A stretch of 64,000 nt of DNA, taken from positions 4,903,001 through 4,967,000 of the forward strand of contig NZ_CP154260.1 of assembly GCF_039545795.1 (NCBI RefSeq). The letters run 5' to 3'. The stretch is from Chitinophaga niabensis (GTDB lineage: Bacteria > Bacteroidota > Bacteroidia > Chitinophagales > Chitinophagaceae). Within the stretch, counting starts at the first letter, position 1. The number at the start of each line of letters is the position of its first letter. Under the pieces are notes generated by a model that was not told the origin of the DNA, ran no database searches, and was given only the letters and a program-made list of their open reading frames with translations. A program made the translations under genes and the position numbers. Positions 1 to 8,832 of this stretch are shown piece by piece.

Positions 1-77
1 TCTTTCTTGAGCCATTTTGCAAGTGTTACTTCGCTGATTGATTCTCCTACCGTGGGAACTTTAATTTCGATTATCAT
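1..77 (-). CDS. sucB: 2-oxoglutarate dehydrogenase E2 (dihydrolipoyl succinyltransferase), N-terminus only
   Basis: Only the first 25 codons are in the window; the gene runs off the left edge. The ATG is at 77-75 and the translation starts MIIEIKVPTVGESISEVTL, the characteristic beginning of the lipoyl domain of 2-oxoacid dehydrogenase E2 proteins (VPxxGESxxE). The gene lies 72 nt downstream of the E1 gene on the same strand, the usual sucA-sucB order, so it should supply the succinyl-transferring core of the same TCA-cycle complex in the cytoplasm. E2 of another 2-oxoacid dehydrogenase would look alike at this length; the neighbour decides the call. Confidence 0.85.
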   Translation of the reverse strand, partial: MIIEIKVPTVGESISEVTLAKWLKK

Positions 78-149
78 GTGTTAAACCCTCCATTCCGCTT
101 ATGCGTAAAGTTTTGTTTTGCGAATTTACTAGTGAATTACAAACCAGCG

Positions 150-2912
150 TTATTTTTTTTGCTTAACCTTAAAAGCAGCCTCTACGATATCCTGCTGCTC
201 TTTAGCATGCACTTTACTGTAACCAGTTGCTGTAGCAGCACTGGCCGGACGGCTGATTACATCATATTTGATCTGGCTCAGGTTCATTTGCAGGAAGCTG
301 GCAGCACCCATATTCAGGGGCTCTTCCTGTACCCATGACCATGCGGCACCTTTATATTTCTTCTGGATAGCTTCCAGTTGCCCTACCGGCAATGGATATA
401 GCTGTTCCAGCCGTACAATGGCCACATCTTTCCGGTCTTCCTTCATTTGCTTCTCGCTCAGGTCGAAATAAACCTTACCGCTGCAGAACAATACTTTCTT
501 CACACCGGCTGCATCCGTAATAAACGGATCGTCCAGCACTTCTTTGAACCCGCCCTGCGTAAATTCCGCAATGGGGCTGTAACTCCTTACGTGACGGAGG
601 TTAGCTTTGGGTGAGAAGTTGATCATGGGTTTGCGGAAAGGCAATGCCAGCTGGCGGCGTAAAGCATGGAAGAAGCTGGAAGCCGTTGTACAGTTGGTGA
701 TGAATATATTCTGTTCAGCACACTGTTGCAGGAAACGTTCTAGGCGGGCGCTGGAGTGCTCCGGCCCCTGCCCTTCATAACCATGCGGCAGCAACAGCAC
801 CAGGCCGCTTTGCTTTTGCCATTTGGTTTCTGCAGATGTGATGAACTGATCTATCAATGTTTGTGCGCCATTCATGAAATCCCCGAACTGTGCTTCCCAG
901 ATGGTCAGCGCGTAAGGGTTGGCAATGGAATAACCGTATTCAAAACCCAGCACGGCAAATTCGCTGAGCAGGGAGTTGTAAATGCGGAACTTGCCCTGCT
1001 CATCGCTCAGTTTGCTGAGGCGGCTGTATTCTTCGTCTGTTTCTTCGTTACGCAGTACGGCATGACGGTGAGAGAAGGTGCCCCTCTTCACATCCTGACC
1101 GCTCAAACGCACGTCCCTGCCTTCTGTGAGGATACTGCCATAAGCCAGTAATTCACCAGAAGACCAGTCCAGCAGCCCCTGTTCGCTGTAAAGTTTTTGT
1201 TTATCCTGCAACAGTTTCTCCACTTTACGTAATGGTTTGAATCCTTTAGGAATAACCATTATACCCTGGAAAAGTTTTTCCAGCTGCTCTTTGGAGATAG
1301 CCGTATCCGGAGATTTATCGAAATCCGCCGGTGTGGATTTACGCAGTTCTTTCCACCATTTTTCCGGGGTCTGGTAAGTATATGGAAGCGGATGTTGTTT
1401 TACATCATCCAAACGTTCCTGCAGGTCTGCCCAGAAAGCTTTTTCCATTTCCTGTGCCAGGGAAGCATCCACATCTCCCTTAGCAATCAGCTGCTGGGAA
1501 TATACTTCCCGGGGATTAGGGTGTTTATCTATCTCTGTGTACAATTTAGGTTGGGTGAATTTAGGATCGTCTCCCTCGTTGTGACCGTGTTTGCGGTAGC
1601 AAACCATATCAATATAGATATCGGAGTTGAACTCCTGGCGGTAACGGGTAGCGATCTCCGCAATTTTCACGGCGGCTTCCACATCATCCCCGTTCACATG
1701 GAACACCGGGGCCTGTACAATAGAAGCTACACTGGTACAATAATCTGCAGACCTTGCATCTTCAAAATCAGTAGTGAAACCAATCTGGTTGTTGATCACA
1801 AAGTGCATGGTACCACCGGTATAATAACCCCTGAGCTTACTCATCTGGGCTACTTCATATACTACGCCCTGGCCTGCAATAGCCGCGTCTCCGTGGATCA
1901 GGATGGGGAGTATCTGGTCGTAATCGCTGTTATAGATCACATCTGCCTTGCTGCGGGCAAAACCTACCACAACAGGGTCTACCACTTCCAGGTGGGAAGG
2001 GTTGGGCGTGAGCTGTACATTCACCTCTTTACCGGCAGGGGTTTGAATGGTAGAACGGAAGCCCAGGTGGTATTTCACGTCACCACTGCCCATGGTGGTA
2101 TCCGGGATGGCAGTTCCTTCAAATTCAGAGAAGATCTGCTCATATGTTTTACCCAGGATATTGGCCAGTACGTTCAAACGGCCGCGGTGTGCCATACCTA
2201 TCACCACTTCCTGCACATTATATTCAGCAGCAGTATTGATCATGGCATCCAGTGCGGGGATGGTGGTTTCGCCACCTTCCAGGGAGAAACGTTTCTGCCC
2301 GATATATTTGGTATGGAGGAATTTTTCGAACATCACACCCTGGTTCAGTTTAAGCAGGATGCGTTTTTTCTGATCAACAGTGAGTGGCTGGCGAATGGTT
2401 GTTTCCATCTCTTTCTGCAGCCATTCTACCTTTGCGGCATCATTGATATAAGTGAATTCCAGGCCTATTGCTGCTGCATACACAGATTTAAGGTGTTGCA
2501 AGATCTTATCCAGGCTGGTTTTGCCGAGGCCGATCACCTGGCCGGCAAAAAATTCTGTTTTAAGGTCTGCGTCTGTCAGGCCGAAAAAATGGAGGTCGAG
2601 GTTAGGTTGACGGTCCTTCCGGGGACGAATGGGATTGGTATTGGCCACTAAATGGCCTTTTTTGCGATAGGCCTGAATGAGGCGATATACGCCCAGTTCC
2701 TTAACAAGCTGTTCGCTACTCACCGGCAGAGTTGCCGTGCCACCAGCAGCAGGGGCTGCCGCTTTACCGTTAGTATTGCTCACCGCAAAGTCAAATCCTT
2801 CAAAAAACCGGATCCATTCCGGATCTACACTGGCCGGATCTGTACTATACTCTTTGTACAGCGATTCGATATACGCCGGGTGCGAGTTGGTGACAAACGA
2901 AAAGTCCTTCAT
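150..2912 (-). CDS. sucA: 2-oxoglutarate dehydrogenase E1 component
   Basis: Thiamine-diphosphate-dependent decarboxylase of the 2-oxoglutarate dehydrogenase complex (TCA cycle, cytoplasm). The 920 aa match the usual 900-940 aa. The N-terminal segment has the family signature NSHPAYIESLYKEYSTDP and WIRFFEGF. The central ThDP/Mg region carries IHGDAAIAGQG and FVINNQIGFTT, followed by the conserved CYRKHGHNEGDDP. The transketolase-like pyrimidine-binding half includes LTIWEAQFGDF and LLPHGYEGQGPEHSSAR, and a C-terminal domain follows. The ATG at 2912 gives the expected N-terminus MKDFSFV. It is followed by sucB, so the two are probably co-transcribed. A long antisense frame inside it is not a gene. 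Confidence 0.97.
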   Translation of the reverse strand: MKDFSFVTNSHPAYIESLYKEYSTDPASVDPEWIRFFEGFDFAVSNTNGKAAAPAAGGTATLPVSSEQLVKELGVYRLIQAYRKKGHLVANTNPIRPRKDRQPNLDLHFFGLTDADLKTEFFAGQVIGLGKTSLDKILQHLKSVYAAAIGLEFTYINDAAKVEWLQKEMETTIRQPLTVDQKKRILLKLNQGVMFEKFLHTKYIGQKRFSLEGGETTIPALDAMINTAAEYNVQEVVIGMAHRGRLNVLANILGKTYEQIFSEFEGTAIPDTTMGSGDVKYHLGFRSTIQTPAGKEVNVQLTPNPSHLEVVDPVVVGFARSKADVIYNSDYDQILPILIHGDAAIAGQGVVYEVAQMSKLRGYYTGGTMHFVINNQIGFTTDFEDARSADYCTSVASIVQAPVFHVNGDDVEAAVKIAEIATRYRQEFNSDIYIDMVCYRKHGHNEGDDPKFTQPKLYTEIDKHPNPREVYSQQLIAKGDVDASLAQEMEKAFWADLQERLDDVKQHPLPYTYQTPEKWWKELRKSTPADFDKSPDTAISKEQLEKLFQGIMVIPKGFKPLRKVEKLLQDKQKLYSEQGLLDWSSGELLAYGSILTEGRDVRLSGQDVKRGTFSHRHAVLRNEETDEEYSRLSKLSDEQGKFRIYNSLLSEFAVLGFEYGYSIANPYALTIWEAQFGDFMNGAQTLIDQFITSAETKWQKQSGLVLLLPHGYEGQGPEHSSARLERFLQQCAEQNIFITNCTTASSFFHALRRQLALPFRKPMINFSPKANLRHVRSYSPIAEFTQGGFKEVLDDPFITDAAGVKKVLFCSGKVYFDLSEKQMKEDRKDVAIVRLEQLYPLPVGQLEAIQKKYKGAAWSWVQEEPLNMGAASFLQMNLSQIKYDVISRPASAATATGYSKVHAKEQQDIVEAAFKVKQKK

Positions 2913-3142
2913 TTACAACGAAATTTAAGCTTGGTCTTTGATTCTTTAACACATTCCGTAGTTATCTAACAAATAAAACGGGATATGGGATTGCAAATAT
3001 CGCTAAAGATTTGGGATTTTATGGTATTTCCACAGCGGTTTTATGAGGATTTCAAGGCTTAATATGTATATATTTTGTTATCTTTGAGCCGGCTCTTCGG
3101 AAGGTTATTTCTCCGGCTTCGGAGGAAAAGCCTTCTTTTTAT

Positions 3143-3173
3143 TTTGTTTGTAATAAGTAAAAACATACCTTTG
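3143..3173 (+). promoter_or_regulatory. Bacteroidota housekeeping promoter of rpsT
   Basis: TTTG at 3143-3146 is followed by exactly 19 nt and TACCTTTG at 3166-3173, an exact match to the known Bacteroidota promoter consensus TTTG-N19-TANNTTTG. Transcription would start near 3180, about 20 nt before the rpsT ATG. A second -7-like TATCTTTG at 3079-3086 has no matching -33 box. Confidence 0.8.
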
Positions 3174-3198
3174 CCCTCCGAAACTTGAAAATTACACA

Positions 3199-3453
3199 AT
3201 GGCAAACCATAAAGCAACGAAAAAAGACGTACGTCAAAGCAGCAAGCGAAATGAGCGGAACCGTTACTACGGTAAAACTACCCGTAATGCCATACGGGAC
3301 CTGAAAAAGCTGACTGATAAGGCGGCTGCTTCAGAGAACTTACCTGAAGTTATCTCCATGATCGACAAACTCGCTAAGCGCAACATTATCCATAAGAACA
3401 AGGCTGCGAACCTGAAGAGCAAACTCTCTTCCAAGGTGAACACCCTGGCTTAA
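3199..3453 (+). CDS. rpsT: 30S ribosomal protein S20
   Basis: Binds 16S rRNA early in 30S subunit assembly. The product is 84 aa, typical for S20, very basic, and starts MANHKATKKDVRQSSKRNE. The helical body contains TTRNAIRDLKKLT, and the conserved C-terminal part includes KNIIHKNKAANLKSKL-type residues (RNIIHKNKAANLKSKLSSKV here is the S20 helix that ends the protein). The gene is monocistronic, with a consensus promoter just upstream and a strong intrinsic terminator 24 nt after the stop. A GC-rich inverted segment (AGCCGG near 3087 and CCGGCT near 3113) lies before the promoter and could end upstream transcription. Confidence 0.97.
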   Translation: MANHKATKKDVRQSSKRNERNRYYGKTTRNAIRDLKKLTDKAAASENLPEVISMIDKLAKRNIIHKNKAANLKSKLSSKVNTLA

Positions 3454-3476
3454 GCTGCGCTGCGTAAACATACTTC

Positions 3477-3509
3477 AGCTCTTCCCTGGTAAAGGGAAGA
3501 GCTTTTTTT
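3477..3509 (+). terminator. Intrinsic terminator after rpsT
   Basis: Perfect 11-bp stem (3477-3487 with 3493-3503, AGCTCTTCCCT and its complement), 5-nt loop and a run of seven T. It follows the rpsT stop by 24 nt. Confidence 0.92.
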
Positions 3510-3660
3510 ATTTGTGTTAACCAATAGCTGATTACAGCCCTTTACCCTGAGCTAGGCCTCAACTCCTCTTACATTCCTTTATAAAAATCACTGATTTACA
3601 ACCTTTTATCCGCAGATGATCTGTCTGTCAAGCCCCTTCTATGGCTATTTTGAGATAGGA

Positions 3661-3747
3661 TAAGCCGTATATAAGTCGTATATAACCCGTATATAAGCCG
3701 TAGATAAGCCGTCCCTAATAGATACGGCTTATCTACGACTTATCTAC
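3661..3747. repeat. 11-bp tandem repeats running into a 24-bp inverted repeat
   Basis: Five head-to-tail 11-mers, TAAGCCGTATA (3661), TAAGTCGTATA (3672), TAACCCGTATA (3683), TAAGCCGTAGA (3694) and TAAGCCGTCCC (3705), are followed after an 11-nt loop by the inverted copy at 3724-3747. Arm 3689-3712 pairs with 3724-3747 with two mismatches. The 388-nt gap between rpsT and the M14 peptidase otherwise holds only the rpsT terminator and nothing coding that I can see. Confidence 0.8.
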
Positions 3748-3841
3748 AAGTAAAGGAGGGCTTATTATGTCTTTATCCAGGGGTAGCTTTAAAATTTCCC
3801 ACGAAGAAGGCAGGGATTTTCAGCCCTAACCCTGTATTTTT

Positions 3842-5578
3842 ATGCCCATGAGGAATTTCTCCATTACGCTGCTGCTATCCTGCCTGACCATCTCCGTTTC
3901 AGCCCAGGATTTCACCACCAAATATGAACGTACCAACACAAAAGAGACCGTTACTTACCACGAATGCATTGCTTACTACAAAGCCCTCGTAAAACGCTAT
4001 CCCCAGCTTAAAATGCTGGAAGTAGGGAAAACCGATGCAGGTTACCCCCTGCACCTGGTTGTTCTCTCCCAGGACAAAGACTTCAACTTCGAAAGCCTCC
4101 ATAGAAAAAATAAACGTATCATCCTGATAAACAATGGTATACATCCCGGCGAACCAGATGGTATTGATGCCAGTATGATGCTCCTGCGGGACATTGTACA
4201 GGGAAAGAAGAAATTACCGGCGAATGTGGTACTGGCAGTGATCCCGCTGTATAACATAGGCGGCTCCCTGAACCGGAGTGCTTTTTACCGGGTAGACCAG
4301 AATGGCCCCGAGGAGTTCGGTTCCCGAGGCAATGCCCAGAACCTTGATCTGAACCGGGATTTTATCAAAGCTGATTCCCGGAATGCCCGGGCCTTCCAGC
4401 AGATCTACCAGATGACAGACCCGGATGTGTTTGTAGACAACCACGTGAGCAATGGCGCTGATTATCAACACATCATGACATTACTCACTACCCAGCACGG
4501 TAAACTGGGTGGCGTGATGGGCGAATTCATCCACAAAACCTTTGAACCCGGCCTGTACCGTTTGATGAAGGAAAAGGGTTACGATCTTCTCCCTTACGTC
4601 AACCACTTTGGAGATACGCCGGATAGTGGCTGGGTAGCTTATGCAGATGGCCCAAGATATTCCAGCGGTTATTCTACCCTCTTCCACAGTTTCGGCTTTG
4701 TACCGGAAACCCATATGCTGAAGCCTTACAAACAACGGGTAGAGGCAACATATGCACTTATGGAATGCTTCATCCGGTTCACCAGCGAAAACAGTGAAGA
4801 GATCAGCAGGCTGCGTAAACAAACAAAAGAAGCTGTAAAAACACAGGAAAGGTTCCCGCTCAGCTGGGCAGCTGATATGACCCGGTTTGAGTATTATACC
4901 TTCAAAGGGTTTAAAGCTGGAAGAAAACCCAGTGAGATCTCCGGATTACCCCGGCTCTATTATGATCGCAATCAACCTTACGAGAAACAGATTAAAATAT
5001 TCAACACCTTCACAGGTGGTGATTACGTGAATAAACCGGAAGCTTACATTATTCCGCAGGGCTGGTGGGCAGTGATAGAACTACTGCAGAATAATAAAGT
5101 GAAAATGCAGCAGCTGGCGAATGATACCACCATTGAAGTAGAGGCTTATAAGATCGAAGATTACAAAACACCTCAACGCCCTTATGAAAAACACTACATT
5201 CATAATAGTGTGAAAGTGAGTACCAGCAAGCAAAAGCTCAAATTCCTGAAAGGGGATTATTATGTTCCTATGAATCAGACTGCTAACAGGTACCTCATAG
5301 AAACACTGGAACCAACAGGTGGTGACTCCTTCTTTGCATGGAATTTCTTTGATGCCATACTTGGGCAGAAAGAAGGTTATTCAACGTATGTGTTTGAAGA
5401 TACAGCAGCTGAGTTCCTCAAGCAGCACCCTGAAGTGAAGAAAGAATTGGAGAAGAAAAGAGCGGAGGACAGCACATTTGCACAAAGCGCATCTGCACAG
5501 CTGAATTTTGTATACCGCAATTCTCCCTGGAACGAACCCGGGTTTATGCGTTATCCTGTGTATCGTATTGTTAAGTAA
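3842..5578 (+). CDS. Exported M14-family zinc carboxypeptidase
   Basis: Predicted to remove C-terminal residues from peptides outside the cytoplasm. Residues 1-21 form a signal peptide ending SVSAQ. The M14 zinc motif HPGEPDG gives H101 and E104 as ligands, with the third ligand H201 in VDNHVSNG. N171-R172 in DLNRDF matches the residues that hold the substrate carboxylate, and FVPETHML is a candidate for the catalytic glutamate. The length (578 aa) exceeds a bare peptidase domain by about 200 aa of C-terminal extension with no family I recognise. An ATG six nt later (3848) is an equally good start. It is followed 13 nt later by another exported protein, probably the same transcript. Substrate unknown. 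Confidence 0.88.
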   Translation: MPMRNFSITLLLSCLTISVSAQDFTTKYERTNTKETVTYHECIAYYKALVKRYPQLKMLEVGKTDAGYPLHLVVLSQDKDFNFESLHRKNKRIILINNGIHPGEPDGIDASMMLLRDIVQGKKKLPANVVLAVIPLYNIGGSLNRSAFYRVDQNGPEEFGSRGNAQNLDLNRDFIKADSRNARAFQQIYQMTDPDVFVDNHVSNGADYQHIMTLLTTQHGKLGGVMGEFIHKTFEPGLYRLMKEKGYDLLPYVNHFGDTPDSGWVAYADGPRYSSGYSTLFHSFGFVPETHMLKPYKQRVEATYALMECFIRFTSENSEEISRLRKQTKEAVKTQERFPLSWAADMTRFEYYTFKGFKAGRKPSEISGLPRLYYDRNQPYEKQIKIFNTFTGGDYVNKPEAYIIPQGWWAVIELLQNNKVKMQQLANDTTIEVEAYKIEDYKTPQRPYEKHYIHNSVKVSTSKQKLKFLKGDYYVPMNQTANRYLIETLEPTGGDSFFAWNFFDAILGQKEGYSTYVFEDTAAEFLKQHPEVKKELEKKRAEDSTFAQSASAQLNFVYRNSPWNEPGFMRYPVYRIVK

Positions 5579-5591
5579 TAAATCCCTCTAT

Positions 5592-6458
5592 ATGAAACCC
5601 TTATCCTTACTCCTTTTGTTTATGAGCAATGCCGCTCTGGCACAGGTACCAGCATTGCAATATAAAACCGGTGCCAAACACCGTTATCAGTTGCTCACTT
5701 CTTTCAGCTATAACGGGCAGCCACAACCTTCTTCACTGGCGGTTTGTGAAGTAACTACCGGCAAGGATGAGAAAGGGGTTCCTTTCGAAGAAGTGAAATG
5801 GATCAGCCTAAAAAGCATCAAAGGAACAGATACTACGGATGAATCAGCTACTGCATTGGCTGTGAAACCCTACACCCTTTCGCTGGACAGCCGCGGCAAC
5901 CTTGCTCTGCCCAAGATAAATGTAGCAGGCATGACCGGCCCCATCACTGATTTTCACACCTTCTATGTAGCTGTAGGTCCACAACTTGGATTGCAGCAGT
6001 TGAAAAAAGCAGGGGATAAAGTGGTGAAACCAGATCTGGTGAAAGGTGATTTTTCCAATGGCACCACCATTCTTACAGGGCATGATTGTTTGCAGGTTAT
6101 TTCCAGTCTTTCTGCCATCAACAAACAACAAGCCGTTATTACAACACAATTCCTCCCTCCTGCCAGCCCCTGTCTTGATCTCCTGTTACCAGAGATGAAA
6201 GAGCCAGTGATCAAAGACACGCTGAATAATTTTCAGATGGTGCGCCCGGGCGCGGCGGGGTTATATAATGTACAGTATGGCCGTGAGTTCTTTACCATCA
6301 ACACTTTCATCCGTACCACAGATGGCAGGATTGAAAAGGCCCACATGCACAACCTCCTGAACCTGAAAGTAAAACTGAACTGCGACAGTACTTACAAACA
6401 ATGCCAGCGCGAGGTACCTTTTAAAATTGAGCGGGAGTTAACATTGGAATTATTATAA
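5592..6458 (+). CDS. Exported protein of unknown function
   Basis: A 288-aa product with a clear signal peptide, MKPLSLLLLFMSNAALAQ. I chose the ATG at 5592 because longer in-frame versions start inside the preceding peptidase gene and would bury the signal peptide. The mature part is beta-rich, and its 'YKTGAKHRYQLLTSFSYNG' opening resembles bacterial DUF3108/TapB-like lipocalin-type folds, but I cannot assign a family with confidence. It sits 13 nt after the M14 carboxypeptidase and is probably co-transcribed, which suggests a role in the cell envelope or periplasm. Function not recognised. Confidence 0.75.
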   Translation: MKPLSLLLLFMSNAALAQVPALQYKTGAKHRYQLLTSFSYNGQPQPSSLAVCEVTTGKDEKGVPFEEVKWISLKSIKGTDTTDESATALAVKPYTLSLDSRGNLALPKINVAGMTGPITDFHTFYVAVGPQLGLQQLKKAGDKVVKPDLVKGDFSNGTTILTGHDCLQVISSLSAINKQQAVITTQFLPPASPCLDLLLPEMKEPVIKDTLNNFQMVRPGAAGLYNVQYGREFFTINTFIRTTDGRIEKAHMHNLLNLKVKLNCDSTYKQCQREVPFKIERELTLELL

Positions 6459-6499
6459 TATATTTACTGCATTTCCCTGATCCTTTGAAATAACCTTTG

Positions 6500-6742
6500 A
6501 TGATCCCTATTACTATTGTTATCATTGCAGTGCATATCATCTTTGCCATCCGGCTGATGTTCTTTAACCGGCAGGAAGTGAAGAATACAGCAACGGAGCC
6601 TACCTTAACGGAGATCTTCCTTGCAGGTATTGGTATAACGTTGCTTTCGCTGGGGAAAGGCTGGGTCAGTATTGTGACAGCAGCTGCTGTGTGGGCGATA
6701 TCGAAGTTTTATAAAAGTAAAAAGGTAAGTAAAAGTGAGTAA
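6500..6742 (+). CDS. Small membrane protein, unknown
   Basis: An 80-aa product from the ATG at 6500 (a TTG three nt earlier is less likely). Two hydrophobic segments, residues about 2-22 (ITIVIIAVHIIFAIRLMFF) and 40-66, separated by a short polar stretch, with a lysine-rich tail KFYKSKKVSKSE. This predicts a two-pass inner-membrane protein with both ends on the same side. Its last codons overlap the start of the next gene by 8 nt, implying translational coupling. No family recognised. Confidence 0.65.
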   Translation: MIPITIVIIAVHIIFAIRLMFFNRQEVKNTATEPTLTEIFLAGIGITLLSLGKGWVSIVTAAAVWAISKFYKSKKVSKSE

Positions 6743-7121
6743 TCGTTTCTTTCAATATATATCCAGGATCTTTGGCGGTGGAACAGTTCCTAAATCAGGG
6801 CCTTCGTTCGAAGAGCTGCTGCAAAAGGAGATCCTGCAGGATAAAACTTTCTTCATTACCGGATTCAGATCCTTTGAGGTCTACTTTAATGTAGAGTTCA
6901 ATGATGCGAACTATGCACTGGCCCAGTCATTGATTGAGCAAGGGCAGAGCACTTTCGACAAAGCTGCATTCACCTATGATCATACATTGGAAACCCTGTC
7001 TGTAGCGCGGTTTAAAGCACAGGATAACAAGGAATACATTGCATTGTTCTATGACCCGGTAGACTACTTTTCTAACCCGGAGTTACTGAAGATCTATGAT
7101 CTGGCATCTGTAAAAAGATAG
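6735..7121 (+). CDS. Hypothetical cytoplasmic protein
   Basis: A 128-aa product starting at GTG 6735; no in-frame ATG is available near the N-terminus, and the start overlaps the stop of the small membrane gene by 8 nt. There is no signal peptide or membrane segment. The middle (KTFFITGFRSFEVYFNVEF, then a helix and FTYDHTLETLSVARF) has an alternating alpha/beta look and resembles SseB-like small proteins only vaguely. Its 3' end overlaps the convergent XRE-cupin gene by 28 nt. Function not recognised. Confidence 0.6.
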   Translation: MSNRFFQYISRIFGGGTVPKSGPSFEELLQKEILQDKTFFITGFRSFEVYFNVEFNDANYALAQSLIEQGQSTFDKAAFTYDHTLETLSVARFKAQDNKEYIALFYDPVDYFSNPELLKIYDLASVKR

Positions 7122-7705
7122 AATACCAGCAGGGAAACCGTTTGCCTGGATTTATTAACCGGTACATGCGCAATGTTGCCATCGAAGAATAATGCATCTC
7201 CTTCTGTCATTTCAAAAGATGTGTCCTCCAGCATGTAATCAACCTTCCCCTTTAACACATAAATAAATTCATACGCAGAAGTAGTTACCAGCGGGCGACT
7301 GGCACCTGGCTTCAATTGCAGGATGGAGATCTGAAAAGCCCCGCCGGTTTCCATACTATGCTCCAGGATGGAGAAATATTCAAACCCTTTAGCCCCTTCT
7401 TCCTTCTCATACGCAGTGAACTGATCCTTGGGAAGAAAATAATACCCCGGAAATTTATTGTCCGGATTCAATTGCGAAAAAAACACTTCCGGTGAAATAC
7501 CCAGTTTCTGGATAATGGTGAAAAGTGTGGGAATAGTAGGGATCATCCTGCCATTTTCAATCTTGGAAAGCATGGCAGAGCCGATACCGGTAATGGCAGA
7601 AAGGTCTAACAGCTTCATGTCCTTTTCCTTTCTGTATTTCCTTATGATGCCACCGATCTTAAAATAAACCAATTGTTCCTTTTCCAGGGATCCGTCCTGT
7701 GTCAT
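7094..7705 (-). CDS. XRE-family transcriptional regulator with C-terminal cupin domain
   Basis: A 203-aa two-domain DNA-binding protein. Residues about 17-75 form a lambda-repressor-type helix-turn-helix (IGGIIRKYRKEKDMKLLDLS, then GIGSAMLSKIENG, the recognition-helix region). Residues about 105-195 form a cupin_2 barrel (GGAFQISILQLKPG, YEFIYVLKGKVDYML, EGDALFFDGNIAHVPVN). Such regulators sense a small ligand in the cupin and control nearby metabolic genes; the ligand here is unknown. A -7-like TATTTTTG (minus strand, 7718-7711) lies just upstream of the ATG, so the transcript may have almost no leader. It is transcribed away from, but sits next to, the end of the dialkylresorcinol block. 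Confidence 0.9.
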   Translation of the reverse strand: MTQDGSLEKEQLVYFKIGGIIRKYRKEKDMKLLDLSAITGIGSAMLSKIENGRMIPTIPTLFTIIQKLGISPEVFFSQLNPDNKFPGYYFLPKDQFTAYEKEEGAKGFEYFSILEHSMETGGAFQISILQLKPGASRPLVTTSAYEFIYVLKGKVDYMLEDTSFEMTEGDALFFDGNIAHVPVNKSRQTVSLLVFYLFTDARS

Positions 7706-7809
7706 GCCCTCAAAAATACATTGTCTTCACTTTCCTGGAAAGAAATATTTTTTCGTTTTAGTAACAATCAGGAGTAACGGGTAAAGTGATTGCTATTATT
7801 GCAATGCGT

Positions 7810-8832
7810 TCACTTACTCAGCAACAGGAAAGTATGCTGATCTCCGTAGAAATGATTATAGATAAGTACCTTCTTCAAACCCTGCTCCTTTATCACACGC
7901 GTAGCGATCCACAGCGCAAAGGCAGCAGCCGTATCATATTCTCCGCATAAGGTTTTAAAAGGAAGGGAATTCGTAGCAGGAAAATATTGCACTACCAGGT
8001 TGTGATAATAGTGATCGTGATTGGTATCGCCGTTCTGGCCGGTGATCAGCAGATCAATATCTGAAGGTTGAAGATTGTGTTGCGAGAGGAAGGTTTCCAG
8101 TGCAGCATGTAATTTTTCCTCCGTAGGTTTATACAACATCTTCATGCCTTCAATGCAGGCCTGTGGATCGTTTCCGGGTTGATTGCCCAACAGGAAGAAA
8201 GCAGATCCCTCTCCGGCAATGGTGCCTGGGGTATTGCTGGTCAGCAGTTCTGCGGGTTGCGTGAGTGCTTCTTTCCAGTAACCAATGCGGCCTTTGATAT
8301 AAAAATGCTCATCGGATATTTCTTCGAAAGCACCCACCAGCACTACATCTGTATTGCCTTCGTTGAGTTGCATCATGCTATCCAGCAGGGCGTGTTCAAA
8401 GGAAAAACCACGGTGAACGAAGGTGTTGTTGTATTGCATATACTTCTGCTGCAGGGCAATGAGGCCGTTCACAGAATTATAGGTGGATTGAATGAAGGGC
8501 GTAGGGTTGAGCGCAGTTTCTGCGTACTCTGTGATGTTCTTGAGGAAACGTTCGGTATCCTGCAAACTGCCTTTACCGGTGCCGGTAATAATAGCGCCGG
8601 GCATATTCACACCGCCGTTGCGTAAACATTGCAATGCTGCTACCAGTCCCATTTTGAGCACGCGGCTCATGCGGCGTAAACTATTGGGAGGAATGAAACC
8701 GCTGTAATCCGGTTCCTGTATACGCAACAGGTTCTTATCCGCCAGCACGGGCAGCTGTGGAATAAAAGGGCCGGAAAAGCTCTCCTGGGGAGAGATAGCG
8801 GCGCTGGCCTGTATGTAGTATTTACCCTTCAT
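7810..8832 (-). CDS. Ketosynthase-like chain-length-factor protein lacking the active cysteine
   Basis: A 340-aa thiolase-fold protein related to beta-ketoacyl synthases, seen in IITGTGKGSLQDTERFL, TPFIQSTYNSVNGLIALQ and DVVLVGAFEEISDEH. The position where ketosynthases have the nucleophile cysteine reads TFVHRGFSFEHALL (about residues 138-150) with no Cys, and the two catalytic histidines are not obvious. It overlaps the end of the intact ketosynthase gene by 11 nt. The arrangement matches the heterodimeric KS/chain-length-factor pairs of type II polyketide, aryl polyene and flexirubin systems, in which the partner is non-catalytic and sets chain length. That role is inference from context. 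Confidence 0.82.
   Translation of the reverse strand: MKGKYYIQASAAISPQESFSGPFIPQLPVLADKNLLRIQEPDYSGFIPPNSLRRMSRVLKMGLVAALQCLRNGGVNMPGAIITGTGKGSLQDTERFLKNITEYAETALNPTPFIQSTYNSVNGLIALQQKYMQYNNTFVHRGFSFEHALLDSMMQLNEGNTDVVLVGAFEEISDEHFYIKGRIGYWKEALTQPAELLTSNTPGTIAGEGSAFFLLGNQPGNDPQACIEGMKMLYKPTEEKLHAALETFLSQHNLQPSDIDLLITGQNGDTNHDHYYHNLVVQYFPATNSLPFKTLCGEYDTAAAFALWIATRVIKEQGLKKVLIYNHFYGDQHTFLLLSK

Noticed and set aside
1392..2651. 419-codon plus-strand open frame antisense to sucA
   Set aside because: It lies wholly inside the well-supported sucA gene, has no family resemblance, and reflects codon bias on the opposite strand.
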